Assembly (NCBI RefSeq): GCF_015278315.1
Contig: NZ_JADIJE010000004.1
Coordinates: forward strand, 248,001 to 312,000
DNA length: 64,000 nucleotides
Direction of reading: 5' to 3'
Source of the DNA: Microbacterium ureisolvens
GTDB taxonomy: Bacteria > Actinomycetota > Actinomycetes > Actinomycetales > Microbacteriaceae
Position 1 is the first letter of the stretch. Every line of letters begins with the position of its first letter. The notes beneath the pieces are model-generated. The model saw only the letters and a list, made by a program, of their open reading frames with translations. It had not been told where the DNA came from and searched no databases. Below are positions 31,833 to 39,150 of the stretch, one piece after another. Position numbers and translations under genes: made by a program.

Positions 31833-34490
31833 TCAGTGGCCGGCGATGTCCCAGTTCGCGCCCCGGCCGACCTGCACGTCGAGCGGCACCGACAGCTGGG
31901 CGGCATCGCCCATGCGCGTGCGAACGATCCGCTCCGCGGCGTCCCACTCCCCTGGCGCGACTTCGATCACGAGCTCGTCGTGGATCTGCAGCAGCACCCG
32001 CGAGCGCAGGCCTTCCGCGGCGAAGTCGTCGTGGATGTGGAAGAGCGCGACCTTCATGATGTCGGCCGCGCTGCCCTGGATCGGCGCGTTGAGCGCTGCG
32101 CGCTCGGCGTTCTCGCGCAGCACCCGATTGGGGCTCGCGAGGTCGGGGAACGGCCGCCGGCGGCCGAAGATCGTCTCGGTGTAGCCGTCGATGCGGGCCT
32201 GCTCGACCGAAGAGCGCAGGTAGTCGCGCACCGCGCCGAAGCGGGCGAAGTACTCCAGCATCAGCTGCTTCGCCTCGGACTGCTCGATGCGCAGCTGCTT
32301 GGAGAGGCCGAACGCGGAGAGCCCGTAGACGAGGCCGTACGACATGGCCTTGACCTTGGTGCGCATGGCCGGTGAGACGTCTTCAGGTGCCACGCCGAAC
32401 ACCCGCGAGCCGACGAAGCGGTGGGTGTCCTCGCCGGAGTTGAACGCCTCGATCAGTCCCGGGTCGCCGGAGAGGTGCGCCATGATGCGCATCTCGATCT
32501 GCGAGTAGTCGGCGGTGAGGAGCGTCTCGTAGCCCTCGCCCACAGTGAAGGCGGAGCGGATGCGCCTGCTCTCCTCCGTGCGGATCGGGATGTTCTGCAG
32601 GTTCGGATCCGTGCTCGACAGACGCCCGGTCTGGCTGCCGGTCTGGACGTAAGTGGTGTGGATGCGCCCGTCGGCCCCGCTCGTGCGATCGCCGCCGATC
32701 GCGCTGTCGAGCGACTCGATGATCTGGCGCAGCTTGGTGGCCTCGCGGTGCTGCAGGAGCAGGTCGAGGAACGGGTGGGGGTTGGTCTCCTGGAGATCGG
32801 CGAGAACCGCGGCATCCGTCGAGTAGCCGGTCTTGGTCTTGCGCGTCTTCGGCAGCTGGAGCTCCTCGAACAGCACTTCCTGCAGCTGCTTCGGCGAGCC
32901 GAGGTTGACCTCGCGGCCGATCGCGGCGTAGGCGTCCTGTGCGAGCGCGTCGGCGCGGGCGCCGAGCTCGCCGGAGAACTGGGTGAGCGTCTCGTGCGAG
33001 ACGGCGACACCGGCCAGCTCCATGTCGGCGAGGGTGTGGAGCGTCGGCAGCTCGATGTCGGTGAGCACCGCGGCGACGCTCGGCGGCATCTCGGCCCGGA
33101 TCGCGCGGACGACGCGCGCGAGGTACCACGAGAACTGTCCGGTGGTGGCACCCTCGGTCTCGGGAACGAGCTGCGAGGGGTCCGATTCGGGGAGCTTCTC
33201 GTCGAGGTACCGGTCCACGAGGTCGGCGAGCGTCTTGTCGGGGAAGCTGGGTCGCAGCAGCCAGCCGGCGAGGATCACGTCGAAGGTGAGACCACCGAGC
33301 TGCAGCCCGGCGCGGCGGAGCGCCTTCACCTGCGGCTTCGCGTCGGCGAACGCCTTCGGCGCATCGGAGGCCAGCCAGGGGGTCAGAGCCGTGGCGAGCT
33401 CGGGCGTCCAGTCGGCCTCGGCCGCGGCATCCGTCGTCGCCACGCCGATGCGGGCCGGAAGACCGCCTTCGACGGTGATGGTCACGCCCAGCTCGCCGGT
33501 GGCCTCGGCGACCCACGCCGCGAACTCGGCGGGTGCGAGCGCCTTCGCGACCGGCGCGAGTTCGGCGGCCGCCGACGAGACCGCCGCCATCTGCTGCTCG
33601 ATGCCGGCCAGCTCGGCGACGCGCGGGATGAGCGTCTTGAACTCGAGCCGCGAGAAGATGTCGCGCACCGCCTGGGCGTCCATGGGCTGGACCTCGAGAT
33701 CGCCGGGGCTCAGCGGCAGCTCGACGTCGGTCAGCAGCCGGTTGAGGCGGCGGTTGCGGCGTACGTCGTCGAGGTGGTCCCGCAGGTTGCCGCCCACGAC
33801 GCCCTTGATCGAGTCGGCGCCTTCCAGCAGCGCGTCGAGCGAGCCGAACTGGGTGAGCCACTTCACGGCCGTCTTCTCGCCCACCTTGGGAACACCCGGA
33901 AGGTTGTCGCTGGTCTCGCCCACGAGCGCCGCGATGTCGGGGTACTGCTCGGGCGGCACGCCGTAGCGGTCGATCACGGCCTGCCGGTCGTAGCGCTTGA
34001 GCTGCGAGACGCCCTGCACGTTCGGGTACAGCAGCGTGATGTCGTCGTTGACGAGCTGGATGGTGTCGCGGTCGCCCGAGCACACGAGCACCTGGAACCC
34101 CTGCTGGGCACCCTGCGTCGCGAGGGTCGCGAGGATGTCGTCGGCCTCGATGTCTTCCTGCTGCAGCACGCGGATGCTCATGGCCGCCAGGCAGTCCTGG
34201 AGCAGCGGGATCTGGCCCTTGAACTCGGACGGCGTCTCGGAGCGGTTGGCCTTGTACTCGGTGTACTCCCGGGTGCGGAACGACTGCCGCGAGGTGTCGA
34301 AAGCGACCGCGAGGTGGGTCGGCTTCTCCGCCTTGATCAGGTTGATCAGCATCGCGAGGAACCCGTAGATCCCGTTCGTGTGCTGCCCGTCCTTCGTCGA
34401 GAAGTTGTCCACCGGGAGGGCGTAGAACGCCCGATACGCCAGCGAATGGCCGTCCACGACGAGAAGGGTAGGCTTTGCGGAGTCCGTCAC
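31833..34490 (-). CDS. polA: DNA polymerase I
   Basis: This 885-residue protein has an N-terminal 5' nuclease domain (residues 1 to about 300: LLVVDGHSLAYRAFYAL, SGDRDTIQLVND), a middle 3'-5' exonuclease-like domain (about 310-490), and a C-terminal polymerase domain with TADYSQIEMRIMAHLSGD and the QIHDELVIEV catalytic motif. The middle domain lacks the DxE metal-binding pair of proofreading exonucleases: the equivalent region reads GVTITVEGG. It acts in gap filling and repair. GTG at 34490 lies six bases from a TAGGCT -10 box. In mycobacteria polA is also near the pdtaR-like regulator. Confidence 0.95.
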   Translation of the reverse strand: MTDSAKPTLLVVDGHSLAYRAFYALPVDNFSTKDGQHTNGIYGFLAMLINLIKAEKPTHLAVAFDTSRQSFRTREYTEYKANRSETPSEFKGQIPLLQDCLAAMSIRVLQQEDIEADDILATLATQGAQQGFQVLVCSGDRDTIQLVNDDITLLYPNVQGVSQLKRYDRQAVIDRYGVPPEQYPDIAALVGETSDNLPGVPKVGEKTAVKWLTQFGSLDALLEGADSIKGVVGGNLRDHLDDVRRNRRLNRLLTDVELPLSPGDLEVQPMDAQAVRDIFSRLEFKTLIPRVAELAGIEQQMAAVSSAAAELAPVAKALAPAEFAAWVAEATGELGVTITVEGGLPARIGVATTDAAAEADWTPELATALTPWLASDAPKAFADAKPQVKALRRAGLQLGGLTFDVILAGWLLRPSFPDKTLADLVDRYLDEKLPESDPSQLVPETEGATTGQFSWYLARVVRAIRAEMPPSVAAVLTDIELPTLHTLADMELAGVAVSHETLTQFSGELGARADALAQDAYAAIGREVNLGSPKQLQEVLFEELQLPKTRKTKTGYSTDAAVLADLQETNPHPFLDLLLQHREATKLRQIIESLDSAIGGDRTSGADGRIHTTYVQTGSQTGRLSSTDPNLQNIPIRTEESRRIRSAFTVGEGYETLLTADYSQIEMRIMAHLSGDPGLIEAFNSGEDTHRFVGSRVFGVAPEDVSPAMRTKVKAMSYGLVYGLSAFGLSKQLRIEQSEAKQLMLEYFARFGAVRDYLRSSVEQARIDGYTETIFGRRRPFPDLASPNRVLRENAERAALNAPIQGSAADIMKVALFHIHDDFAAEGLRSRVLLQIHDELVIEVAPGEWDAAERIVRTRMGDAAQLSVPLDVQVGRGANWDIAGH

Positions 34491-34496
34491 CCTGCA

Positions 34497-34502
34497 AGCC
34501 TA
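34497..34502 (-). promoter_or_regulatory. Leaderless -10 box (TAGGCT) for polA
   Basis: Minus-strand TAGGCT, six bases (TGCAGG), GTG at 34490. Confidence 0.55.
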
Positions 34503-34570
34503 GTCAGGGCCGACGACAGTCCCGCCCCGCGCGGAACGCCGCCCCCTCCCCCGCCGCTGAAGGTGAAGTC

Positions 34571-35008
34571 ATGCCCGAGACATCCGTCGCCCACGAGGAC
34601 GCCCTGGAGTGGGCGACCGGCCGCGGCATCGGCGCGCTGGCCGAGAAGATGGGCTTCGAGTGGCTCGAGTTCACGTCCGAGCGGGCGGTCGCACGTATGC
34701 CGGTGGCGGGCAACACCCAGCCTGTGGGGCTCTTCCACGGAGGCGCGTACGTCGTGCTCGGCGAGTCGCTCGGATCCATGCACGCGAACTACCACGCCGG
34801 CCCCGGGCGGCTGGCCGTCGGCGTCGACATCAACGCGACGCACACCCGCTCGGCGACCGAGGGCTACGTGACGGGCGTGTGCACACCGCTTCACCTCGGT
34901 CGGAGCCTCACGGTCCACGAGATCGTGCTGACCGACGACCAGGGCCGTCGCTGCTCCACGGTGCGCATCACGAACCACATCAAGGACCTGCCGCAGTCCG
35001 GTCGCTGA
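34571..35008 (+). CDS. Hotdog-fold thioesterase (PaaI-like)
   Basis: This 145-residue protein has the hotdog fold of PaaI/YbgC-type acyl-CoA thioesterases (NTQPVGLFHGGAYVVLGESLGSMHAN, with the HGG motif and the catalytic acid, and GRLAVGVDINATHTRSATEGYV). It would hydrolyse an acyl-CoA, often an aromatic one, in the cytoplasm. ATG at 34571 is chosen because the family starts near it and GAAGGTGA precedes it; an upstream in-frame start at 34475 lies on the far side of the polA start. It diverges from polA. Confidence 0.88.
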   Translation: MPETSVAHEDALEWATGRGIGALAEKMGFEWLEFTSERAVARMPVAGNTQPVGLFHGGAYVVLGESLGSMHANYHAGPGRLAVGVDINATHTRSATEGYVTGVCTPLHLGRSLTVHEIVLTDDQGRRCSTVRITNHIKDLPQSGR

Positions 35009-35107
35009 GCCTCGGTTCCCCACGTCGTCGGGTGGGTCGCGACTCAAAGGCGTGGCTGCGAGGTTTCGCGTGGCGGCCGGCACGCGGCATGCGTCTCCCG
35101 CCTCAGC

Positions 35108-35194
35108 CCGGCCAGAGCTCGCGCTGTCATCCAACGCCCATGTCAATCACGGCGCACGGCGTGGGCGCTCGGTGACAGCACGGGCTCTGGCCGG
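35108..35194. repeat. Long imperfect inverted repeat in non-coding DNA
   Basis: Arms of 22 bases (35108-35129 and 35173-35194) match with two differences, one of which is a G-U type pair if transcribed. An inner pair CGCCCA/TGGGCG lies at 35135-35140 and 35162-35167. No gene covers it. It could be a structured RNA or a small mobile remnant. Confidence 0.5.
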
Positions 35195-35241
35195 AGAAGC
35201 AGGGGCGGGGCGAGACGGAAAGATGCTGCGGCGAGCAGACG

Positions 35242-35282
35242 AAGAAGAGCGGATGCCCAGGGCCGGGGCATCCGCTCTTCTT
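35242..35282. terminator. Bidirectional terminator with AAGAGCGGATGCC arms (copy 1)
   Basis: Perfect 17-bp stem (35242-35258 and 35266-35282) with a 7-base loop. It lies just beyond the stop of the minus-strand ANTAR gene. The stem shares 13 bases with two other terminators at 36 and 38.5 kb. Confidence 0.8.
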
Positions 35283-35291
35283 GAAGTCTGA

Positions 35292-35912
35292 TCAGCCCTT
35301 CTTGGGCGCGAGCTGCTCGATGATCGCCTTGGCGACGTCCTGCATGGTGAGGCGGCGGTCCATCGACGCCTTCTGGATCCAGCGGAAGGCCTCGGGCTCG
35401 GAAAGACCCATCTTCTCGTTGAGCAGGCCCTTGGCGCGGTCGACGAGCTTGCGGGTCTCGAAGCGCTCGACCATGTCGGCGACCTCGGCCTCGAGCGTGA
35501 TGATCTGCTCGTAGCGGGCCAGGGCGATCTCGATCGCAGGCAGCAGGTCGTTGGGCGTGAAGGGCTTCACGACGTAGGCCAGGGCGCCGGCCTCGCTCGC
35601 GCGCTCGACGAGCTCCTTCTGGCTGAAGGCGGTGAGCAGCACGACCGGGGCGATGTGGTTCTTGCTCAGCTTCTCGGCGGCGGAGATGCCGTCGAGCTGC
35701 GGCATCTTGACGTCCATGATGACGAGGTCGGGACGCAGTTCGGTGGCCAGGGCCACCGCCGTCTCGCCGTCGCCGGCCTCGCCGACGACGTCGAATCCGT
35801 TGTCGCGAAGGATCTCGACGATGTCGAGCCGGATGAGCGACTCGTCCTCGGCGACCACGACGCGACGGGGGGTGGATGCCGTCGATGCGGCGGTCTGCTC
35901 CTGCTCAGTCAC
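35292..35912 (-). CDS. pdtaR: ANTAR-domain response regulator (PdtaR-like)
   Basis: This response regulator of about 206 residues has a receiver domain (residues about 17-135; phosphoacceptor Asp in LVIMDVKMP near residue 67, preceded by VVVAEDESLIRLD) and a C-terminal ANTAR RNA-binding domain (LVDRAKGLLNEKMGLSEPEAFRWIQKASMDRRLTMQDVAKAII). The mycobacterial counterpart PdtaR works with the sensor kinase PdtaS and prevents premature transcription termination by binding nascent RNA. No kinase is encoded here. The start is GTG at 35912 from the leaderless -10 box; ATG at 35915 adds one residue. Confidence 0.9.
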   Translation of the reverse strand: MTEQEQTAASTASTPRRVVVAEDESLIRLDIVEILRDNGFDVVGEAGDGETAVALATELRPDLVIMDVKMPQLDGISAAEKLSKNHIAPVVLLTAFSQKELVERASEAGALAYVVKPFTPNDLLPAIEIALARYEQIITLEAEVADMVERFETRKLVDRAKGLLNEKMGLSEPEAFRWIQKASMDRRLTMQDVAKAIIEQLAPKKG

Positions 35913-35918
35913 CATTGA

Positions 35919-35924
35919 ATCCTA
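35919..35924 (-). promoter_or_regulatory. Leaderless -10 box (TAGGAT) for ANTAR regulator
   Basis: Minus-strand TAGGAT, six bases (TCAATG), GTG at 35912. The ATG is inside the spacer, as in the MFS and hisE cases. Confidence 0.5.
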
Positions 35925-35927
35925 CGG

Positions 35928-35933
35928 TATGGT
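35928..35933 (+). promoter_or_regulatory. Candidate -10 box (TATGGT) for tRNA-Leu
   Basis: TATGGT lies about 30 bases before the mature 5' end of the tRNA, a few bases from the divergent ANTAR -10 box. Confidence 0.35.
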
Positions 35934-35962
35934 CAATCGCGGACGCGCGGCACGCCGCGCGG

Positions 35963-36045
35963 GCCGGTGTGGCGGAATGGCAGACGCGACCGACTCAAAC
36001 TCGGTTGCCCGCAAGGGCGTGTGGGTTCGACTCCCACCACCGGCA
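35963..36045 (+). tRNA. tRNA-Leu (anticodon CAA)
   Basis: An 83-base class II tRNA. Acceptor arms GCCGGTG (35963-35969) and CACCGGC (36038-36044) pair, followed by discriminator A. The anticodon stem ACCGA/TCGGT encloses loop CTCAAAC with anticodon CAA, reading UUG. A long variable arm (TGCCCGCAAGGGCGT) and the T-arm GTGGGTTCGACTCCCAC confirm a leucine tRNA. The 3' CCA is not encoded. Confidence 0.95.
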
Positions 36046-36060
36046 CTCCCCCGACTTCGC

Positions 36061-36097
36061 GAAGAGCGGATGCCTCGATCAGAGGCATCCGCTCTTC
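36061..36097. terminator. Terminator with GAAGAGCGGATGCC arms (copy 2)
   Basis: Perfect 16-bp stem (36061-36076 and 36082-36097) with loop GATCA, about 15 bases after the tRNA-Leu end. It is one of three related hairpins. Confidence 0.78.
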
Positions 36098-36162
36098 TGC
36101 GTTTTCCTGCGGCAGCTGAGCCGCTCGCGACCCTCGCGCAAAAAAGTTGGTATTCGGTGTTG

Positions 36163-36180
36163 CTAAGTACCGGTACCTAG
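36163..36180. promoter_or_regulatory. Palindromic operator upstream of padR
   Basis: CTAAGTACCGGTACCTAG is palindromic except for one mismatched pair; its core GTACCGGTAC (36167-36176) is perfect. TAGTG repeats start at 36178 and 36191 directly after. The region is AT-rich and lies 58 bases before the PadR start, so it is the likely PadR binding site. Confidence 0.55.
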
Positions 36181-36237
36181 TGTTACTTTCTAGTGGTAGT
36201 CAACATCACTGAGTAGCAAGAACGAAGGAGGTGCGCC

Positions 36238-36600
36238 ATGGGCAAGCAGGAGACCGAGATGCTCAAGGGCACGCTGGAGGGCATCGTGCTCGCGATCCTC
36301 TCCGGCAGGCCGGCGTACGGCTACGAGATCACCTCGTGGCTGCGCGACCAGGGCTTCTCCGACATCGCGGAAGGCACTGTCTACGCCCTGCTGGTCAGGG
36401 TCGAGCAGCGGGGCCTCGTCGACGTCGAGAAGGTCCCGTCGGAGAAGGGTCCGCCTCGCAAGGTGTACTCGCTCAACGCACAGGGCCGCGAGCAGCTGGC
36501 CGAGTTCTGGAGGACCTGGAGCTTCCTCGCAGAACGCATCGAGTCGCTCCACCGTCAGAACGCAGACAAAGACAACACCACCCCCCAGGAAGAGGACTGA
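36238..36600 (+). CDS. PadR family transcriptional regulator
   Basis: This 120-residue protein is a PadR-type winged helix (MLKGTLEGIVLAILSGRPAYGYEITSWL, EGTVYALLVRVEQRGLVDVEKV, GPPRKVYSLNAQGREQLAEFW). PadR regulators commonly repress a linked exporter and bind a drug or phenolic ligand. ATG at 36238 follows an excellent AAGGAGG. It is the first gene of an operon with a DUF1048 protein, an ABC ATPase and an ABC permease, with a palindromic operator upstream (36163-36180). It most likely represses that operon. Confidence 0.9.
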   Translation: MGKQETEMLKGTLEGIVLAILSGRPAYGYEITSWLRDQGFSDIAEGTVYALLVRVEQRGLVDVEKVPSEKGPPRKVYSLNAQGREQLAEFWRTWSFLAERIESLHRQNADKDNTTPQEED

Positions 36601-36602
36601 TC

Positions 36603-36971
36603 ATGGCCGCCAAGTGGTACGAAGTCGTCACCGGCTCGATCGAGCAGAAGAAGCAGTACAAGCAGTACAAGGCCCGCGTCGAGGCGCTTCCCGAGCCGTA
36701 TCGCACGGCCGCGAAGGCGCTGGACCGGTACTTCATGACCGTCGGCGGCATGACCGACGGCGAGACGATGATCCAGATGCTCAGCGACTCCGCCGACCTC
36801 TGGGAGCGCGCGGCGGCCGACGGCACGCCGGTCCGCGACATCGTCGGCGAGGATCCGTCGGCGTTCGCGGAGGAGTTCACCGCTGCCTACTCGGGCAAGC
36901 AGTGGATCGACAAGGAGCGCGCACGTCTGAACAAGGCGATCGACGACGCAGAACGGAGTGAGGGAGAATGA
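36603..36971 (+). CDS. DUF1048 family protein
   Basis: This 122-residue, mostly helical and charged protein matches DUF1048 (KWYEVVTGSIEQKKQYKQYKARVEALPEPYRTAAKALDRYFM at the start, LWERAAADGTPVRDIVGEDPSAFAEEF in the middle). The family is typically found next to PadR regulators and drug-type ABC exporters, as here, but has no defined function. Its ATG is 3 bases after the padR stop and its stop overlaps the ABC ATPase start. No signal or membrane segment is present. Confidence 0.85.
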   Translation: MAAKWYEVVTGSIEQKKQYKQYKARVEALPEPYRTAAKALDRYFMTVGGMTDGETMIQMLSDSADLWERAAADGTPVRDIVGEDPSAFAEEFTAAYSGKQWIDKERARLNKAIDDAERSEGE

Positions 36972-37783
36972 CCACCACCGCCGCCATCGAGGTCAAGGGC
37001 CTCGAGAAGTCCTTCAAGGACCTGCATGTGCTGCGCGGCGTCGACTTCGACGTGGAGCGGGGAAGCATCTTCGCCCTCCTCGGATCCAACGGCGCGGGCA
37101 AGACCACCGTCGTGCGGATCCTGTCGACGCTGATGAAGGCCGACGCCGGCGTCGCGACGATCACCGGCTTCGACGTCGCCGGCAAGGCGCAGAAGGTGCG
37201 CGAGACGATCAGCCTCACGGGGCAGTTCGCCGCCGTGGACGAGGTGCTCAGCGGTCGTGAGAACCTCGTGCTGATCGCCCAGCTGCGTCACCTGCCCGAC
37301 CCGGGCGCGATCGCCGACGGCCTCCTGGCACGGTTCTCGCTGACCGACGCCGGCGCCCGCAAGGTGGCGACGTACTCCGGCGGCATGCGCCGGCGGCTCG
37401 ACATCGCCATGAGCCTCATCGGCAACCCGCCGGTGATCTTCCTCGACGAGCCGACGACGGGGCTGGACCCCGCGGCGCGCATCGAAGTGTGGGAGGCGGT
37501 CAAGGAGCTCGCCCGGGGAGGCACCACGGTGCTCCTCACCACGCAGTACCTCGAAGAGGCTGAGCAGCTCGCGGACCGCATCGCGATCCTCCACAAGGGA
37601 CGCATCATCGTCAACGGCACGCTGGGCGACCTCAAGGCGCTGCTGCCGCCGGCGAAGGTCGAGTACGTCGAGAAGCAGCCCAGCCTCGAGGACGTGTTCT
37701 TCGCGCTCACCGGCGAGACCGACACCGCAGAACCCGGAGCCGCCGAGTCCGGCGCTCCGCAGACACGAAAGGAAGGGCGATGA
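36968..37783 (+). CDS. ABC transporter ATP-binding protein (DrrA-like)
   Basis: This 271-residue ATPase has Walker A GSNGAGKTT, signature YSGGMRRRLDIAM and Walker B VIFLDEPTTGLDP, then the H-loop LTTQYLEEAEQLADRIAIL. The C-terminal tail is of the daunorubicin-resistance DrrA type (LEDVFFALTGE). With the permease that overlaps its stop it should form a heteromeric or dimeric exporter of a hydrophobic compound. It is the third gene of the PadR operon. The exported substrate is unknown. Confidence 0.92.
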   Translation: MTTTAAIEVKGLEKSFKDLHVLRGVDFDVERGSIFALLGSNGAGKTTVVRILSTLMKADAGVATITGFDVAGKAQKVRETISLTGQFAAVDEVLSGRENLVLIAQLRHLPDPGAIADGLLARFSLTDAGARKVATYSGGMRRRLDIAMSLIGNPPVIFLDEPTTGLDPAARIEVWEAVKELARGGTTVLLTTQYLEEAEQLADRIAILHKGRIIVNGTLGDLKALLPPAKVEYVEKQPSLEDVFFALTGETDTAEPGAAESGAPQTRKEGR

Positions 37784-38547
37784 CCGCTCACGTCATCGGC
37801 GACACCGCCGTGCTCACCGGTCGGTCGCTGCGTCACATCCTGCGCAGTCCCGACACCATCATCACCACCGCCGTCACGCCGATCGCGCTGATGCTGCTGT
37901 TCGTCTACGTGTTCGGCGGGGCGATCGAGCTCGGCGCAGGCCAGGGGTCGTACATCGACTACATGCTGCCCGGCATCCTGCTCATCACGATCGCGTCCGG
38001 CATCGCCTACACGGCGTACCGCCTGTTCCTCGACATGCAGGGCGGGATCTTCGAGCGGTTCCAGTCGCTGCCGATCTCGCGGTCGAGCGTGCTGTGGGCG
38101 CACGTGCTGACATCGCTGGTGTCGATCCTGGTGTCACTCGCCATCGTCATCGGCGTGGCGCTCCTGATGGGCTTCCGCACCGGCGCGAGCTTCGGCGCGT
38201 GGCTCGGCGTGGCGGGCATGCTGGTGCTGTTCACGCTGGCGCTCACCTGGCTGGCGGTGATCCCGGGCCTCACGGCCAAGACGGTGGACGGTGCGAGCGC
38301 GTTCTCGTACCCGCTCATCTTCCTGCCGTTCATCAGCTCGGCGTTCGTGCCCACCGAGAGCATGCCGGCACCGGTGCAGTGGTTCGCCGAGAACCAGCCC
38401 GTGACGTCGATCGTCGACTCCATGCGGGCGCTGTTCGCCGGCCAGCCCGTCGGCTCCGACATCTGGGTGGCGATGGCCTGGCTCGTCGGGATCCTCGTCG
38501 CCGCCTACATCGGGTCGATGGCGATCTACCGTCGGAAGATCAGCTGA
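37780..38547 (+). CDS. ABC-2 type transporter permease
   Basis: This 255-residue permease has six predicted helices in the ABC-2 pattern (TAVTPIALMLLFVYVFGGAI, then YIDYMLPGILLITIASGIAY, ALTWLAVIPGLTAKTVDGASAFSYPLIFLPFISSAFVPTESMP). It overlaps the ATPase gene by four bases and is the last gene of the PadR-regulated operon. A perfect 18-bp terminator hairpin follows. It is similar to DrrB-type drug export permeases; the substrate is not known. Confidence 0.9.
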   Translation: MTAHVIGDTAVLTGRSLRHILRSPDTIITTAVTPIALMLLFVYVFGGAIELGAGQGSYIDYMLPGILLITIASGIAYTAYRLFLDMQGGIFERFQSLPISRSSVLWAHVLTSLVSILVSLAIVIGVALLMGFRTGASFGAWLGVAGMLVLFTLALTWLAVIPGLTAKTVDGASAFSYPLIFLPFISSAFVPTESMPAPVQWFAENQPVTSIVDSMRALFAGQPVGSDIWVAMAWLVGILVAAYIGSMAIYRRKIS

Positions 38548-38563
38548 TCGACCGCTGACACCA

Positions 38564-38602
38564 AGAAGAGCGGATGCCTCGAACCGAGGCATCCGCTCTT
38601 CT
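38564..38602. terminator. Terminator with AGAAGAGCGGATGCC arms (copy 3)
   Basis: Perfect 18-bp stem (38564-38581 and 38585-38602) with loop AAC, between the convergent ABC permease and SHOCT genes. It is closely similar to the hairpins at 35242 and 36061. Confidence 0.82.
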
Positions 38603-38614
38603 GCTGTCCGCGGG

Positions 38615-39004
38615 CTAGGCGCCGAAGTACTGGTTGCCCAGCGCCTTGCTCTTGAGCGCATCAAACTCGCCCTGCGTGATCGTGCCGGCGTCGAGCAGCG
38701 CCTTGGCCTTGGCGATGTCTTCCGCGGGGCTCGAAGAGGCCGAGGGACGGTACTCGTCGGACTCGGGCACGACTCCCCCGCGTGCGGCCGCCGCGCGCTG
38801 GGCCATGCCCTTGCCGTTGACGATGATGTAGATCAGGGCGGTGAGGAACGGCACGAACACCAGTGCGATGATCCACAGCGCCTTGAGCCAGCCGTTGAGC
38901 TTCTCGTCGCGGAACAGGTCGGTGATGATCACGATGACCACGTACAGGTACGCGATGAAGTAGAAGCTCCACAGCAGGAACCAGATGAAGTCGTTGAAGA
39001 ACAT
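38615..39004 (-). CDS. Membrane protein with PLDc_N-like helices and C-terminal SHOCT domain
   Basis: This 129-residue protein has two N-terminal helices (FIWFLLWSFYFIAYLYVVIVIITDLF and ALWIIALVFVPFLTALIYIIVNG) as in the PLDc_N group, then a flexible segment and a short SHOCT domain (DIAKAKALLDAGTITQGEFDALKSKAL). SHOCT regions are thought to mediate oligomerisation. ATG at 39004 is preferred; an open frame to 39181 adds non-family residues. It is a single gene, facing the ABC permease. Function is unknown. Confidence 0.8.
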   Translation of the reverse strand: MFFNDFIWFLLWSFYFIAYLYVVIVIITDLFRDEKLNGWLKALWIIALVFVPFLTALIYIIVNGKGMAQRAAAARGGVVPESDEYRPSASSSPAEDIAKAKALLDAGTITQGEFDALKSKALGNQYFGA

Positions 39005-39150
39005 GGTGCCCCTTCGGCGAGAGATGGTGGCGATAGCGTAGCGCGCTGTGAACGAGCCGCATACGACACACCGGCACTGTGTCAAGCCCGCCGGCGAGAT
39101 CCTCCCGCGATGCGAGGATTGCCCCTCCGACACGAGGGGGAAGGACCCGG

